Shown: positions 11,338-24,933 of the stretch, piece by piece
How the letters are laid out: the number at the start of each line of letters is the position of its first letter
Numbering within the stretch: the first letter of the stretch is position 1
DNA from: Alopecurus myosuroides
Taxonomy: Eukaryota; Streptophyta; Magnoliopsida; Poales; Poaceae
Direction: 5' to 3'
DNA: 64,000 nucleotides
Assembly: GCA_028641055.1 (NCBI GenBank)
Contig: CM054059.1
Coordinates: 108,822,263 to 108,886,262 of the forward strand
Program-made: the position numbers and the translations under genes
The notes under the pieces: generated by a model
Told to the model about the DNA's origin: nothing
The model's database searches: none
The model's input: only the letters and a program-made list of their open reading frames with translations

Positions 11338-14300
11338 TGTCAGACCCCGGACCCAGAGATATACATACTGTTATGTGCTCCTAGACATGGAACCACAAGG
11401 GCTTCAGGGTTACCAGCCCCGGCCGCAACAAACAACGGCAGGCAGACTGGATTCATCGGCACGTAGTCCGGATCCCCAGTCTACTACTCCTTGTATCCAT
11501 GCTAGTCATAACCAACTATGCATATCAAAGCGTCCACGAATCGAATGAAACTGAAGGGAACGGGACCAAAGCTATACAGAGATGCTATGTGTCCAGAAAT
11601 TGCAACAACAATCGAGGGTTACTGGGGTTACCTCGCCCCAGGCCGATCACATCGACAGGCGGGCTCGGACATGGATCATCGGCTCCACAACCCCTCGACT
11701 GCGACAACTATGCAGGCATAGCCAAAACTGTATAACAATGAGCTCGAAACCAACAACCGATCAAAGCAACACTCTAGACAAAGAAGCTTTATTAAACAGG
11801 TGATACTAGAGTATAGCTTACAAACAGAGGTCACACGACCCAACATTACATCAGACAACGGAAAGCAAATTATGTTGCTAATCAACAAGAACCAAAAAGG
11901 CCTAAGAGGCCGCAACATAAGGCGACGTCCCAGCCCATAGATTCCAGGCTGCTACCTGGGAACCCCAAACTACTCGTCGATGTCCACGTTGAATCACCAC
12001 CGATGAGAGGAACTCCACCTGAACCAAGTTGAAGCAAACATGAGTACGGGAGGTACTCAACAAGACTTAGTTAACCTATTATATATCTGCTTCTTTTAGA
12101 AAGAGTTATGAAGGTTATTTTGCGTAAAGCCATCTTTGTTTTCCAAGTTGAGGAAGGAATAGCACGTCTCATGGAGTATTTTGAAAACAGATAAGAAAGC
12201 TACTTAACTACTGAAATCATCATCTTTTTAATCCACCAAATCATATCAGCACCTCGTGCTTCAAAGATCACCTCCTCAAGTTGTTCCGGTAACTCATGCT
12301 ACAAGGTAACCCCTCTCGGCATCTCCGAGGAGGCATCCTTCATTCGTTATCAACAAGTTTTAGTCATTCCGTTCAAGTTATCTATGATCACAGAATCTGT
12401 CACCAAGTCGTCCTTAACCGCGGACACGGCTTTTCGAAAAGATTTAACCCTGCAGGGGTGTACAACTTTAACCACACGTACCAACCAACTCTTAATGCCA
12501 CATGATTAGCACTAGTCCGGGAAGTGCCGGCAGATGAAGGTTGATCACGATCTTTCCCTTACTTCGCCTATTCCATGAGTCGCTCCGAGTAGAGATGGAC
12601 CGCCAATAGGGAGTGGCCATCTCCTGCCGGGTCTCTATCGTTGTGCGCAATGCTCGACGGTTACCTACCCGCAGAGCGCCGATACATCGCCACGTCCTAG
12701 TTTTGAAAAGGTTTTAATATCCCCGCAAATCCAAATGGAAAGCCCGAACTAGGCAACTCATGGAACAAACTAGGCAAGTTGAGACCGAGGGGAATCCAAT
12801 CCCCGTGTGGATGCACGCTCCGTCTTGGTTCGAAGACGAGAACTCGCTCCTAGGGGCATGAACGAGACAACCACCACAGACCCTCTGTGGTCTCGTCATC
12901 CACACCATTAAATCATGTTAATCAAACATCTCTTTAACTTACCACTACTTCCTGCCATACTAGATTATTCCGTAACTCTGATTCATCAACCGGATGGAGC
13001 AGAGATAACATGCATGTATGACCAAGCATGGCATATTTAAGGCTCTGGCGATACACAAAAACAAATCCTATGTCTGATAGGAGCATTGAATCATGATATC
13101 TTGGTTATGCAAATAAATAGGATAACTCTATCTATTGACTCAAAATACATTGGAATCGAATGCATTTGTACGAGAATCAAAAGTCTTTCGAAATCATATA
13201 TGGGCAGATAAGAGGTTATGCTTGCCTTGGTTATAAGAAAACCAGATAAAGATCTTCTGGAATAAGTGCTTGACTTGTCGGTTAGGATCAAGTATTCGTC
13301 ATTGGAGATGTTGGCCTTCACTTCGGAGTCGCGTTCTACCGAGGGGGAAACAACACCGAAAGAGAAATAACAATCAACACATGGCATCGATGCAATGCAC
13401 AATATGTATGAATGAGCAAATTAATGCACTGAAATAAAGCCCTACACATGTTCGATGGGTTGCTAGGGTTCGCATGTCAGTTATGCATTTTTACTAAATT
13501 TATCCCGAAATAGACCCCGGAGGGCAATTCGGGCAATTATGAAAGTGAGTACCATTTTAAAAGCTCAAATGAGGTTAAAAACATCATAAACATGTTGCAT
13601 TTGTCATTTTGAGCAATTTGATATATAACTTTTAATTTTCTAATTTTAATGAATAAAAACTTAATTTTCTATTTTTAAATGATTAAACAACATTAAATAA
13701 ATACTCATTTTTGGACTTTGCCAAACATGTGTGAAAATGATATAGTTGGGTAGAGTTTACTTTTCTGAACAAAACCATATATTATTTACATTTTTCTGAG
13801 TAATATAACAGAAGTTATTAAATTATTAAACTTAATCATTTTTGTGGAACAGAGAAAAACAGGAAAAATGACGTCGTGCTGACGTCACTGTGACGTCAGC
13901 CATGGCCGGAATTCCTCTGTTGAACATGCGATCGATCGATTCCACGCGCGAAATTCAAATCAAAGGGCATCATGGTGTGGAGGAGAACATGCTGAACGCG
14001 TGGGTGTCGGAGATTCACCCAAATGGTCGTCGGAGGAACTCCGACGAGCACCTCCCGCGGTGGCCGGAAATGGCGCACGGCGGCGGCGGTGAACGGAGGA
14101 AGAGGAAGCAAGGGGGCGGCACCGGGAGGTAGAGGGGCTCACCGGGAACTCGGCGCGATGGGCGGAGATGTGGGGCGGTGCCGGAGTTGCCCGCAGCGTG
14201 CGGTGGACGGCGGCGGTCGGAGGCGGAGGGGATGACCTCGATCTCCCGCGTTATGGCCTCCCGTATCGATTCATTAGTCCAGGAGGTGCAAGAGAGGACG

Positions 14301-14917
14301 ACGGGGCTTCCTGGGCACTCGATGGGGCTCGAAGGACCTCGGGGCGACGGTGCTAGGCGGCGGCCGGCGATGAGCTAGGGTTTCGGCTTAAGTGTTGCAG
14401 AGGGAGAGAGAGGGAAGGCACCGGGAGAGAGAGAGCGCGATACGGAGAGGAGGGAAACGAGGCACGACGCCCTCGTGGTCGTCTTCTGCGAGGCGGCGAG
14501 CAGGACGTGGCGACGGCGACCTGTGCAGCGGCCACGCACCTGCTTTCCTTCTGGCCAGAGCTAGAAGAAAGCCAAAAAGAAAAGGAAAAAGCGAAAACCC
14601 CCTGAAGTTTCTCAGATTTACAAAGAAGCCCTTCTGGGGTTAAAACTGAACAGAAACAGACGTTTTCGTGGCCTTTTTGCAATAACAAAAATTTGCAAGG
14701 ATAGTTTTTGGAAACCTTATGAAATTTGCAAGCTCACCATATCTTTGCTTTCCAAAATTGAAATTGTTTTTAAAACAAAATTTGGGTGATCACTTTAAGT
14801 GATTTTTGGTCATTCATCTATTATTTCAAATGCAAAAATTTTAACCAATGTTTTTATGCATGTATGAGATGCCAACAACACACCACCACCCTATTGTAGA
14901 AAAACAGGGATGTTACA
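11338..14917 (-). repeat. 3' LTR of element C
   Basis: On the minus strand it runs from TGTAACATCCCTG (14917) to CTGACA (11338). It includes a GC-rich leader-like block (13870-14560) and an AT-rich stretch (13600-13860). Reading frames in it recur in the other LTR with the same substitutions, so they are LTR sequence, not separate genes. Confidence 0.93.
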
Positions 14918-14954
14918 AATCTACCCCCCTTACAAGAATCTCGTCCCGAGATTC
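14918..14954 (-). promoter_or_regulatory. Polypurine tract and adjacent hairpin of element C
   Basis: On the minus strand a perfect inverted repeat GAATCTCG-GGA-CGAGATTC (14954-14936) is followed by a purine run with six Gs and the LTR start at 14917. The hairpin is identical in sequence and position to that of element D, although the LTRs beside them differ. Confidence 0.75.
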
Positions 14955-16069
14955 CCGAAGGAGAAGAAAGAAGGAACACCGGTTTTGAACGATCTTCTCG
15001 AACCTTACGGTTCTCTTCTCGAAGAGGTTGATCCGTAGCATCATGACGCATTGATTGGCTACACCTTAGGTAAGAGGGAAACTCTTAGGAAATGATCTTC
15101 ACAAAGATCGAATATCTCATGGACAACTCATAACAGGAATGTTCGTAAATAACTGTTGAGTTATCATGCATGAAACACATCAAGGTAACAGAGGGAATAT
15201 GAGAAGGTTTCAAGTTTATGGACGAATGTTCTGTAAAGGATTTAGAATATGAGCTTTGCACAAGACTTTAAATCCTTTTGAAAAAGAAAGGTTGGGCAAC
15301 TTATGATATCGATGTTTCTTCAAAACAGATTACCAAGATAGAAAGGATTGTCTTGGATACCAAAACATAGTATCCACAAACGAGGGAGAACACGAGAAAA
15401 CACTGTAATCGTGCGTCAGAGAAGATTTGATACAGGATCATGTTCACTCTTCGGAGGTGGACACGAAAGATAACATAACTTTCATTCCGTCAAACTTTGT
15501 CGAGATCGTTGTCAAAGGTGATGATGTTACTTCACAACGGAGGATGGGTAATCAAAGGATGATGGAACACCGTGGTGAAGGAGAATTCTTGGTCACACCA
15601 TAAGGATGGTTAACCAACGTTGATTAGAATACCGGAAGGAATAAGGAATCTTTTTCCTATTGTGGATTTGACGTAGTAATACGTTTACCACATGGGTAAG
15701 ATCCCATGGCTGAAGTAACTGACAAATTCACACAATGTGTGAGGTGAACAGAACTTCCGGTACTAACAATTTGAGGAAGGAAACTGAACAAAGGTGGTTA
15801 CAGAACACCAAGAGATGTTCTCCTGATGAACTTGTTTCCAGTGAAACAAAGGTTTGGAGGATCAACGAAGAGACATTGGAAGAATCAACTTCCAGGTTTT
15901 CCTGATGTTCTGGGTACCAATATTAGGCTTGTGCAAGCCTTTATAGGTAAACAAGTGAAAATGAACTTAGGTTTTGGAAGAACGGTGAGGGAAACTTGTT
16001 AGAATGAACCACACCAGAATTCTCACTGAGAGTGGCTGTTCTCACGGATTCAAGGAGGTATGACATTAG

Positions 16070-16990
16070 GCCTTCCGGCTAATTGTGTCAACCACAACAT
16101 CAACCATGCCGGATTTTCAAATGGACCTAGATCAATACCCTTGAGGAAACACCAACCATCGTTGCTGCTTGAGATTCAGCTCTAGTTAGTGGGAGGATGA
16201 TTCAAATTCAGCGCATTTGATCATGGAGGTTACACCGGTTACAACCGAGATACATAAGCTAGATTCTCAAGATATGGACTATGATGTCAAGCTCAGAAAG
16301 GATGAGCGAGATTGCGGAACTCATGTATTAGCAAATTGCGAAAGACGGTTGCACCTACATGAATTACTTGCAACAAAACACATCAGAGTCCTTGGTTGGG
16401 AGATGATAACAAAGATCACCAAGATCTTGGACTTCTTCTTTCAAGGAAAATCAGTCAGTGGCTTAGCGTGGATGCAAACTTCTTTAAGTGAATGGAGGTA
16501 AAAACCAACCTACCATCTCAAGAATAGTCCACACGAGCATGACTGACTTAAGATTATTCCCGAGGGAACAAAAACTATTCTCCGATCCATGACGACAACT
16601 TTCACCAAAAGCACACGAACCCGAGAAAATCACTTCAAACATCCAGAACACAACTTCGCGATAACACAAAGTTGGTTCTCAAAAGTTTCCAACATTGTTG
16701 CCAATGTTCAACATGAGCCTCTCGCAACTTGGAGGAAATAGGAATGTCATCGATGGGCTCGAAAACACACTTATCAAGACACTCCAACAAGAGAGATTTA
16801 ATATGATATATGAACAAGGCAGAACATTGGTCAGACCAAAGGACATGAGGTGTACTCGGGCCAAACACCATGAGTGAAAACACCATCAGGATAGTCCTTG
16901 AATCTGGACTTGATCTGACGATAGCCCAAATCAAATCAAGGTAGAATGACAGCATGTCCATTAAAGAGATACTATCATGCTTCAACACGA
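16070..16990 (-). pseudogene. Fossil pol (reverse transcriptase and RNase H) inside element C
   Basis: The minus strand keeps faint chromovirus-like pol text broken by stops and frameshifts. Around 16988-16640 a reverse-transcriptase pattern appears: LDL near the start, FGLTN in a neighbouring frame, then a decayed active-site region reading IDDI, followed by HVEHW. Near 16105-16070 VDVVVDTISRKA resembles the end of the RNase H domain (VADALSRK). No intact domain is present. This indicates descent from an autonomous Tekay/Del-like element. The rest of the internal region (14955-16070 and 16990-18640) gave no clear domain. Confidence 0.6.
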
Positions 16991-18642
16991 GGAAAACTAG
17001 ATATCCCTTATCAAAGGAACAAGTTGGCGGAGCTTTTGCCTTTCAACTCTCCAAGTTGTTGTTTAAGCTCAACCACTAGTCCAAGGTGTCTAGCGTAGTT
17101 TCTTGGGGAGAGGAGTGGTTCAAATTACTCCTGGTTTAGACATCACGGTCAGGTAAAACCTGGTGATACTTCTGGAAAGACAACCAGAATACCACAACCT
17201 ACCAGTATGTCTTCGGGTTAGAAAGGAATCTTGCTTTTCAAAGCAACTGATAAGATCTTGAGAGCTTTGGTGTGAACCTAACTCTCTGATCAGCAATGTG
17301 CACCAGAATGAACGGATTTGGTAACACGGTCAACTTTAGATAGGAACCGGGTGACCAATAGTGCTAAGAAGGATACAGATGTTTTCTTAGATTTTCAAAG
17401 CAATAAGAATTGCTAGGAATAGCTGATACACATGTCGATGAACAGACCAATCCATCTCAAGCATTCAAGCTTGGAGGAAGGCGGGGTGAAGATGTGTGAG
17501 AGCATCACTTCATCATTAAGGCCATGAAACTTAACACAGCCTCGTGATATGAAAGAGTGTGATTCTCGAAGGTAGAACAGATTAGAAGCTAATGAAACTT
17601 CTTTAATCTGAGAATTACAAAACTTTGACCTGGTTCGTAAGATGAACGAGGTACTGGAGTTTGTTTCTCCTGACATTCCAAGGTGGAAGGTTCTGACGGA
17701 ATACCAGAGCAAATGTATTGGAAGAATCCAACACACATATGCAACTTGGTTTCAAAACAACAGATAGAGATTTGAAAGCAACTGAAGGGTAGAATCATGC
17801 ACAGGGTAATACTCATTTGTAAAACCCATGCAAAAGAATTGGTATAACTGAACTAAGAACGAAGATATGAGAATCATAAAGAACACTCTTGTCGTGATCC
17901 TTTTGATTCCTAGAGAAAACCTATGGCTATTGGAGATGAGATTACCTAGCCATCCTGACATAGAATGGATTCTTCAGGATCCAAGGAAACAGAACTTGGG
18001 TTAAAGGTCAGCATCCTGTACTGAGAGAGTGAGCACCACATGGTTAAGAAACCACATGCCTCAACTCACCACAATTCAGCACATTCCGGGACCTTCGGTT
18101 CAAGTCCAAGGTTGAAAACATTGAAAAGGATTAATTACTATCTTAGTGCCTTGAAGGACACTACGAATAGAAATTACGAAGTATCTTTCCAAAAACAACA
18201 ATAGCTCCGGAAGAACTTGAGCAGAGGACGAAAGATAAATTCGAGATGAAAACGAAATCTCGAGGTTCAGGATTTAGAACTTTGGAACATTTAAGAATGT
18301 GGAATCCACACAGCTCTGAGAGATTAGAATGGAAAGGAAATCTCCCGGTTTAAGAGAAAATGGAACACGGAACACACACGACTCCAGAAACTATAACACT
18401 AGGTCAACTTGGGTGGAAGAACGTCTTGCCACAGAAGGCACCTAGGTTTTGAATGACTAGAAGAGATAGCAAAACCTTTTCAAATCAAAACAGGTAAGAT
18501 GACCCAGAGTTAGAGCGATAGCAGATAAGGAGTAAAAAGAATCCTAAGAAGTGTTTTCACAATCATTTGAAGTTTCAAAGTAGTTTTCACAACTCTAGAC
18601 TCAACATCGACCAAGCAGTAAGGTTTTCCTACAGGCAGTCCT

Positions 18643-18654
18643 GCTCTGATACCA
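18643..18654 (-). promoter_or_regulatory. Primer binding site of element C
   Basis: The minus strand reads TGGTATCAGAGC, the standard initiator-tRNA-Met primer site of plant LTR elements, five bases inside the LTR edge at 18660. It fixes the orientation of C as minus. Confidence 0.88.
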
Positions 18655-18659
18655 AGACT

Positions 18660-21600
18660 TGTCAGACCCCGGACCCAGAGATATACATACTGTTATGTGC
18701 TCCTAGACATGGAACCACAAGGGCTTCAGGGTTACCAGCCCCGGCCGCAACAAACAACGGCAGGCAGACTGGATTCATCGGCACGTAGTCCGGATCCCCA
18801 GTCTACTACTCCTTGTATCCATGCTAGTCATAACCAACTATGCATATCAAAGCGTCCACGAATCGAATGAAACTGAAGGGAACGGGACCAAAGCTATACA
18901 GAGATGCTATGTGTCCAGAAAGTGCAACAACAATCGAGGGTTACTGGGGTTACCTCGCCCCAGGCCGATCACATCGACAGGCGGGCTCGGACATGGATCA
19001 TCGGCTCCACAACCCCTCGACTGCGACAACTATGCAGGCATAGCCAAAAATGTATAACAATGAGCTCGAAACCAACAACCGAGCAAAGCAACACTCTAGA
19101 CAAAGAAGCTTTATTAAACAGGTGATACTAGAGTATAGCTTACAAACAGAGGTCACACGACCCAACATTACATCAGACAACGGAAAGCAAATTATGTTGC
19201 TAATCAACAAGAACCAAAAAGGCCTAAGAGGCCGCAACATAAGGCGACGTCCCAGCCCATAGATTCCAGGCTGCTACCTGGGAACCCCAAACTACTCGTC
19301 GATGTCCACGTTGAATCACCACCGATGAGAGGAACTCCACCTGAACCAAGTTGAAGCAAACATGAGTACGGGAGGTACTCAACAAGACTTAGTTAACCTA
19401 TTATATATCTGCTTCTTTTAGAAAGAGTTATGAAGGTTATTTTGCGTAAAGCCATCTTTGTTTTCCAAGTTGAGGAAGGAATAGCACGTCTCATGGAGTA
19501 TTTTGAAAACAGATAAGAAAGCTACTTAACTACTGAAATCATCATCTTTTTAATCCACCAAATCATATCAGCACCTCGTGCTTCAAAGATCACCTCCTCA
19601 AGTTGTTCCGGTAACTCATGCTACAAGGTAACCCCTCTCGGCATCTCCGAGGAGGCATCCTTCATTCGTTATCAACAAGTTTTAGTCATTCCGTTCAAGT
19701 TATCTATGATCACAGAATCCGTCACCAAGTCGTCCTTAACCGCGGACACGGCTTTTCGAAAAGATTTAACCCTGCAGGGGTGTACAACTTTAACCACACG
19801 TACCAACCAACTCTTAATGCCACATGATTAGCACTAGTCCGGGAAGTGCCGGCAGATGAAGGTTGACCACGATCTTTCCCTTACTTCGCCTATTCCATGA
19901 GTCGCTCCGAGTAGAGATGGACCGCCAATAGGGAGTGGCCATCTCCTGCCGGGTCTCTATCGTTGTGCGCAATGCTCGACGGTTACCTACCCGCAGAGCG
20001 CCGATACATCGCCACGTCCTAGTTTTGAAAAGGTTTTAATATCCCCGCAAATCCAAATGGAAAGCCCGAACTAGGCAACTCATGGAACAAACTAGGCAAG
20101 TTGAGACCGAGGGGAATCCAATCCCCGTGTGGATGCACGCTCAGTCTTGGTTCGAAGACGAGAACTCGCTCCTAGGGGCATGAACGAGACAACCACCACA
20201 GACCCTCTGTGGTCTCGTCATCCACACCATTAAATCATGTTAATCAAACATCTCTTTAACTTACCACTACTTCCTGCCATACTAGATTATTTCGTAACTC
20301 TGATTCATCAACCGGATGGAGCAGAGATAACATGCATGTATGACCAAGCATGGCATATTTAAGGCTCTGGCGATACACACAAACAAATCCTATGTCTGCT
20401 AGGAGCATTGAATCATGATATCTGGGTTATGCAAATAAATAGGATAACTCTATCTATTGACTCAAAATACATTGGAATCGAATGCATTTGTACGAGAATC
20501 AAAAGTCTTTCGAAATCATATATGGGCAGATAAGAGGTTATGCTTGCCTTGGTTATAAGAAAACCAGATAAAGATCTTCTGGAATAAGTGCTTGACTTGT
20601 CGGTTAGGATCAAGTATTCGTCATTGGAGATGTTGGCCTTCACTTCGGAGTCGCGTTCTACCGAGGGGGAAACAACACCGAAAGAGAAATAACAATCAAC
20701 ACATGGCATCGATGCAATGCACAATACGTATGAATGAGAAAATTAATGCACTGAAATAAAGCCCTACACATGTTCGATGGGTTGCTAGGGTTCGCATGTC
20801 AGTTATGCATTTTTACTAAATTTATCCCGAAATAGACCCCGGAGGGCAATTCGGGCAATTATGAAAGTGAGTACCATTTTAAAAGCTCAAATGAGGTTAA
20901 AAACATCATAAACATGTTGCATTTGTCATTTTGAGCAATTTGATATATAACTTTTAATTTTCTAATTTTAATGAATAAAAACTTAATTTTCTATTTTTAA
21001 ATGATTAAACAACATTAAATAAATACTCATTTTTGGACTTTGCCAAACATGTGTGAAAATGATATAGTTGGGTAGAGTTTACTTTTCTGAACAAAACCAT
21101 ATATTATTTACATTTTTCTGAGTAATATAACAGAAGTTATTAAATTATTAAACTTAATCATTTTTGTGGAACAGAGAAAAACAGGAAAAATGACGTCGTG
21201 CTGACGTCACTGTGACGTCAGCCATGGCCGGAATTCCTCTGTTGAACATGCGATCGATCGATTCCACGCGCGAAATTCAAATCAAAGGGCATCATGGTGT
21301 GGAGGAGAACATGCTGAACGCGTGGGTGTCGGAGATTCACCCAAATGGTCGTCGGAGGAACTCCGACGAGCACCTCCCGCGGTGGCCGGAAATGGCGCAC
21401 GGCGGCCGCGGTGAACGGAGGAAGAGGAAGCAAGGGGGCGGCACCGGGAGGTAGAGGGGCTCACCGGGAACTCGGCGCGATGGGCGGAGATGTGGGGCGG
21501 TGCCGGAGTTGCCCGCAGCGTGCGGTGGACGACGGCGGTCGGAGGCGGAGGGGATGACCTCGATCTCCCGCGTTATGGCCTCCCGTATCGATTCATTAGT

Positions 21601-22239
21601 CCAGGAGGTGCAAGAGAGGACGACGGGGCTTCCTGGGCACTCGATGGGGCTCGACGGACCTCGGGGCGACGGTGCTAGGCGGCGGCCGGCGATGAGCTAG
21701 GGTTTCGGCTTAAGTGCTGCAGAGGGAGAGAGAGGGAAGGCACCGGGAGAGAGAGAGCGCGACACGGAGAGGAGGGAAACGAGGCACGACGCCCTCGTGG
21801 TCGTCTTCTGCGAGGCGGCGAGCAGGACGTGGCGACGGCGACCTGTGCAGCGGCCACGCACCTGCTTTCCTTCTGGCCAGAGCTAGAAGAAAGCCAAAAA
21901 GAAAACGAAAAAGCGAAAACCCCCTGAAGTTTCTCAGATTTACAAAGAAGCCCTTCTGGGGTTAAAACTGAACAGAAACAGACGTTTTCATGGCCTTTTT
22001 GCAATAACAAAAATTTGCAAGGATAGTTTTTGGAAACCTTATGAAATTTGCAAGCTCACCATCTCTTTGCTTTCCAAAATTGAAATTGTTTTTAAAACAA
22101 AATTTGGGTGATCACTTTAAGTGATTTTTGGTCATTCATCTGTTATTTCAAATGCAAAAATTTTAACCAATGTTTTTATGCATGTATGAGATGCCAACAA
22201 CACACCACCACCCTATTGTAGAAAAACAGGGATGTTACA
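18660..22239 (-). repeat. 5' LTR of element C
   Basis: It is the same length as the other LTR (3,580 bp), with scattered single-base differences (for example near 11599/18921, 12400/19722 and 13082/20404) and no visible indel. It drives minus-strand transcription away from the A gag. Confidence 0.93.
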
Positions 22240-22244
22240 TCGGG

Positions 22245-23481
22245 TCCGGCACCAAACTTTGTCTTCAAGGACATGAAGGATGGCCCATGCAGTTTCCACA
22301 CTCGGCATCCCGGAAGACCCGCCAACCACACTACTCGGCAGTGCAGTTGGTGGGAAGAAATCAAGAATGAGGGCCTGCCCCCTCCTCCTCCTCTGCCAGC
22401 TGCGAACGCCGCTGTGCAACCTGCTCGTGCACCCGCTGCTCGGCCTCCCGCTTTTCCGAGAAGAGAGAATGTGAACCAAGTGGCTTTAGGAGCCAACCGC
22501 CACTTCAACAATGATGGCTACCGTAACAACAACAACAACTACTACTACACCCGCAACAACAACAGAGGCAACAACAACAACAACAACAACAACAACCAAG
22601 GTAACAACAACAACGGCAACAATGGTGGCGGAGACCGCAACCGGTACCAGGAGCATCACGAGAGCTACATGATCTTCACCTCTGAGCCTGTCGACAAGAA
22701 GTCTCAGCACAGGCGTGCCATGGAGGTCAATGATGTGATCCCTGATGTTCCTCACTACATGCACTGTTGCAACCAAGAGATCACGTGGTCCAGAGCAGAT
22801 CATCCTAAGGTGATGCCCAACCCGGGTAGCTATGCCTTGGTGCTGGATCCCACCTTCTTGGGTCCTGAGAAGAATGTGAGGTTCAGCAAGGTGCTGATCG
22901 ACAACGGCAACAGCATCAACATTGTGTACAGAGACACACTTGAGAAGCTCGGCTAGGCCGAGAACATGCTGCTGCCCAGCAAGACCACTTTCCATGGCAT
23001 CGTGCCGGGAGTCTCTTGCAATCCGATTGGCAGAGTATGGATAGACGTGCTATTCGGCACCAGGGATAACTGCCGCACAGAGAGCCTGCAGTTCGAGGTG
23101 GTTGATTATCAGAGCCCCTATCACGCTCTACTCGGCAGGCCTGCTCTGAGCAAGTTCATGGCTTCTACTCACACTGCATATCTGAAGATGAAGATCCCTG
23201 GTCCCAATGGTGTGATCACCATCTATGGTGATTACAAGAAGTCCATGGAGTGTGCTTCTGCTGGTTCTCAGTTGGCGGAATCTATGGTGATTGCTGCCGA
23301 GAAGAAGAAGATACATGAAGTGGTGGCTATGGCACAAGCAGCGCAAGGTGGTGCGCCTGGGATGCCGAGTTCGCAGCACGGGACGGCGTTCCAAGCATCC
23401 CAGGAGACGAAGAAGATCCAGGTCGATCCTGAGTTCCCCGACCGTGTCGCCATCATTGGCTCAGGGTTGGAGGAGAAATAG
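22245..23481 (+). pseudogene. gag C-terminus and protease of element A
   Basis: This continues the gag frame after element C. It shows a Cys/His cluster (CSFHTRH...NHTTRQCSW, 22291-22350), a proline-rich and then Asn-rich run (AAC repeats, 22525-22625), and a retroviral-type aspartic protease motif LIDNGNSINIVY near 22893-22930, with DNG at the catalytic site. In-frame TAG codons interrupt it at 22954-22956 (Trp expected) and 23479-23481 (Gln expected). Protease would mature the polyprotein. Confidence 0.82.
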
Positions 23482-24930
23482 GAGAGCGCGCTCATCCACT
23501 TCCTCCGTGAGAATCGGGACGTGTTCGCCTGGTCCAATGAGGATCTACCAGGTGTCCCGAGGGAGTTGGTTGAGCACTTGCTACATGTGTGTCCTGACGC
23601 CAAACCAGTGAAGCAGGCTATGCGCCGTTTCGGAGATGAGAGAAGGAAGGCCATCGGTGATCAGATCACCAAGCTGCTGATAAGCAATTTCATCATGGAG
23701 GTGTTGCATCCGGATTGGCTAGCCAACCCGGTCATGGTCGAGAAGAAGAAGGAGGACCCCAAAGCCGCTACCGCGTGGCGCATGTGCGTCGACTACACCG
23801 ACTTGAACAAGGCATGCCCCAAGGATCCATTCCCGCTACCCCGCATCGATCAGGTGATCGATTCCACTGCTGGTTGCGAGCTGTTGTGTTTCATAGATGC
23901 CTACTCTGGTTTTCATCAGATAGCTCTCAACCCTGCTGATCAAATAAAGACTGCTTTCATTACCCCGTACGGAGCTTATTGCTATCGTGTCATGTGTTTC
24001 GGGTTGCAGAATGCGGGTGCTACTTATCAGAGATGCATGCAGAAATGCTTGCATGATCAACTCGGCAAGAATGTGCAGGTGTACGTAGATGACATTATCA
24101 TAAAAACGAATAAAACACATACTCTGCTTAGTGACCTTGAGGAAACTTTCGCTAACTTGCGCAAGTATAAGATTAAGCTGAACCCGAGTTAATGCACCTT
24201 TGGCGTCCCGGCTGGCAAGCTACTCGGCTTCTTGGTGTCCAGTCGGGGCATTGAGGCCAATCCTTCAAAGATAAAAGCTATTGAGAGCATGTCTTTGCCG
24301 AGATCCCTGAAGGATGTGCAAAAATTCACTGGTTTCTTGGCGTCTCTGAGTCGTTTCTTGGGCAGAATGGGCGAGAAGGCCCTGCCTCTGTACCAATTGA
24401 AGAAGAAAAGCGACAAGTTCGTCTGGACACCACAAGTGGATGTGGCATTCCAAGAGCTGAAGGCAATGCTGGGTAGCGCTCCCATCTTGGCTAGTCCGCT
24501 ACCCAAAGAGCCAATGCTGCTATACATTGCTGCTACCAATCGAGTGGTAAGCCTGGTGATTGTGGTGGAGCGAGAAGAGGAAGGCAAGAGTGTGCAGCGG
24601 CCCGTGTACTATCTCAGCGAGGTACTGTTCAGCTCCAAACAGAACTACCCGCACTACCAGAAGATGACTTACGGCGTGTACCTAGGCGCCAAGAAGCTAA
24701 AGCACTATTTCCAAGAGCATCCCATCACTGTGGTGAGTTCAGCTCCCATCTCGGATATCATGGGAAACAAGGAAGCAAGTGGCAGAGTAGCCAAGTGGCC
24801 AATCGAGCTGGCCGCGTACGCTCCCGCGTATGCGAGAAGAGAAGCCATCAAGTCTCAGATCCTGGCAGAATTTCTGGTGGATTGGGCTGAGGTGCAGTAC
24901 GAGCCTCCTACTCCGGTATCCAACTACTAG
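23482..24930 (+). pseudogene. Reverse transcriptase and first RNase H of element A
   Basis: Same frame as the protease. Conserved reverse-transcriptase blocks are clear: MCVDYTDLNKACPKDPFPLPRID, FIDAYSGFHQI, and the catalytic YVDD at 24082-24093, followed by the thumb region and Gypsy-type RNase H (FVWTPQ..., VYYLSEVL..., YGVYLGAKKLKHYF). In-frame stops lie at 24190-24192 (TAA where Lys is usual before CTFG) and 24928-24930 (TAG, Trp expected). The enzyme would copy element RNA into DNA in the cytoplasmic particle. Confidence 0.88.
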
Positions 24931-24933
24931 AAG

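Larger units (their letters stand above)
11338..22239 (-). mobile_element. Non-autonomous Gypsy element C, 10,902 bp
   Basis: Two LTRs of identical length (3,580 bp) at 11338-14917 and 18660-22239 flank a 3,742-bp internal region. Perfect 5-bp target duplications TCGGG lie at 11333-11337 and 22240-22244. The primer site beside the right LTR and polypurine tract beside the left LTR both read on the minus strand. The element lies in the gag of A, and removing it with one duplication restores the gag frame. LTR copies differ at about 20 positions by eye (roughly 0.6%), so insertion is recent, yet the internal pol is heavily decayed. Confidence 0.95.

Noticed and set aside
11499..11803. Short protein frames repeated at 18821-19125
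   Set aside because: They lie in the two LTRs of element C and recur only because the LTRs are copies. No domain is present.
14353..14688. 111-codon minus-strand frame in LTR C
   Set aside because: It lies in the GC-rich leader of the LTR, is present in both LTR copies with the same length, and is Ser/Arg/Pro-rich without a domain. It may be translated but there is no support.
22525..22625. Asn-rich run as a prion-like host protein
   Set aside because: It lies in frame in the gag of element A between gag and protease motifs and comes from AAC repeats.
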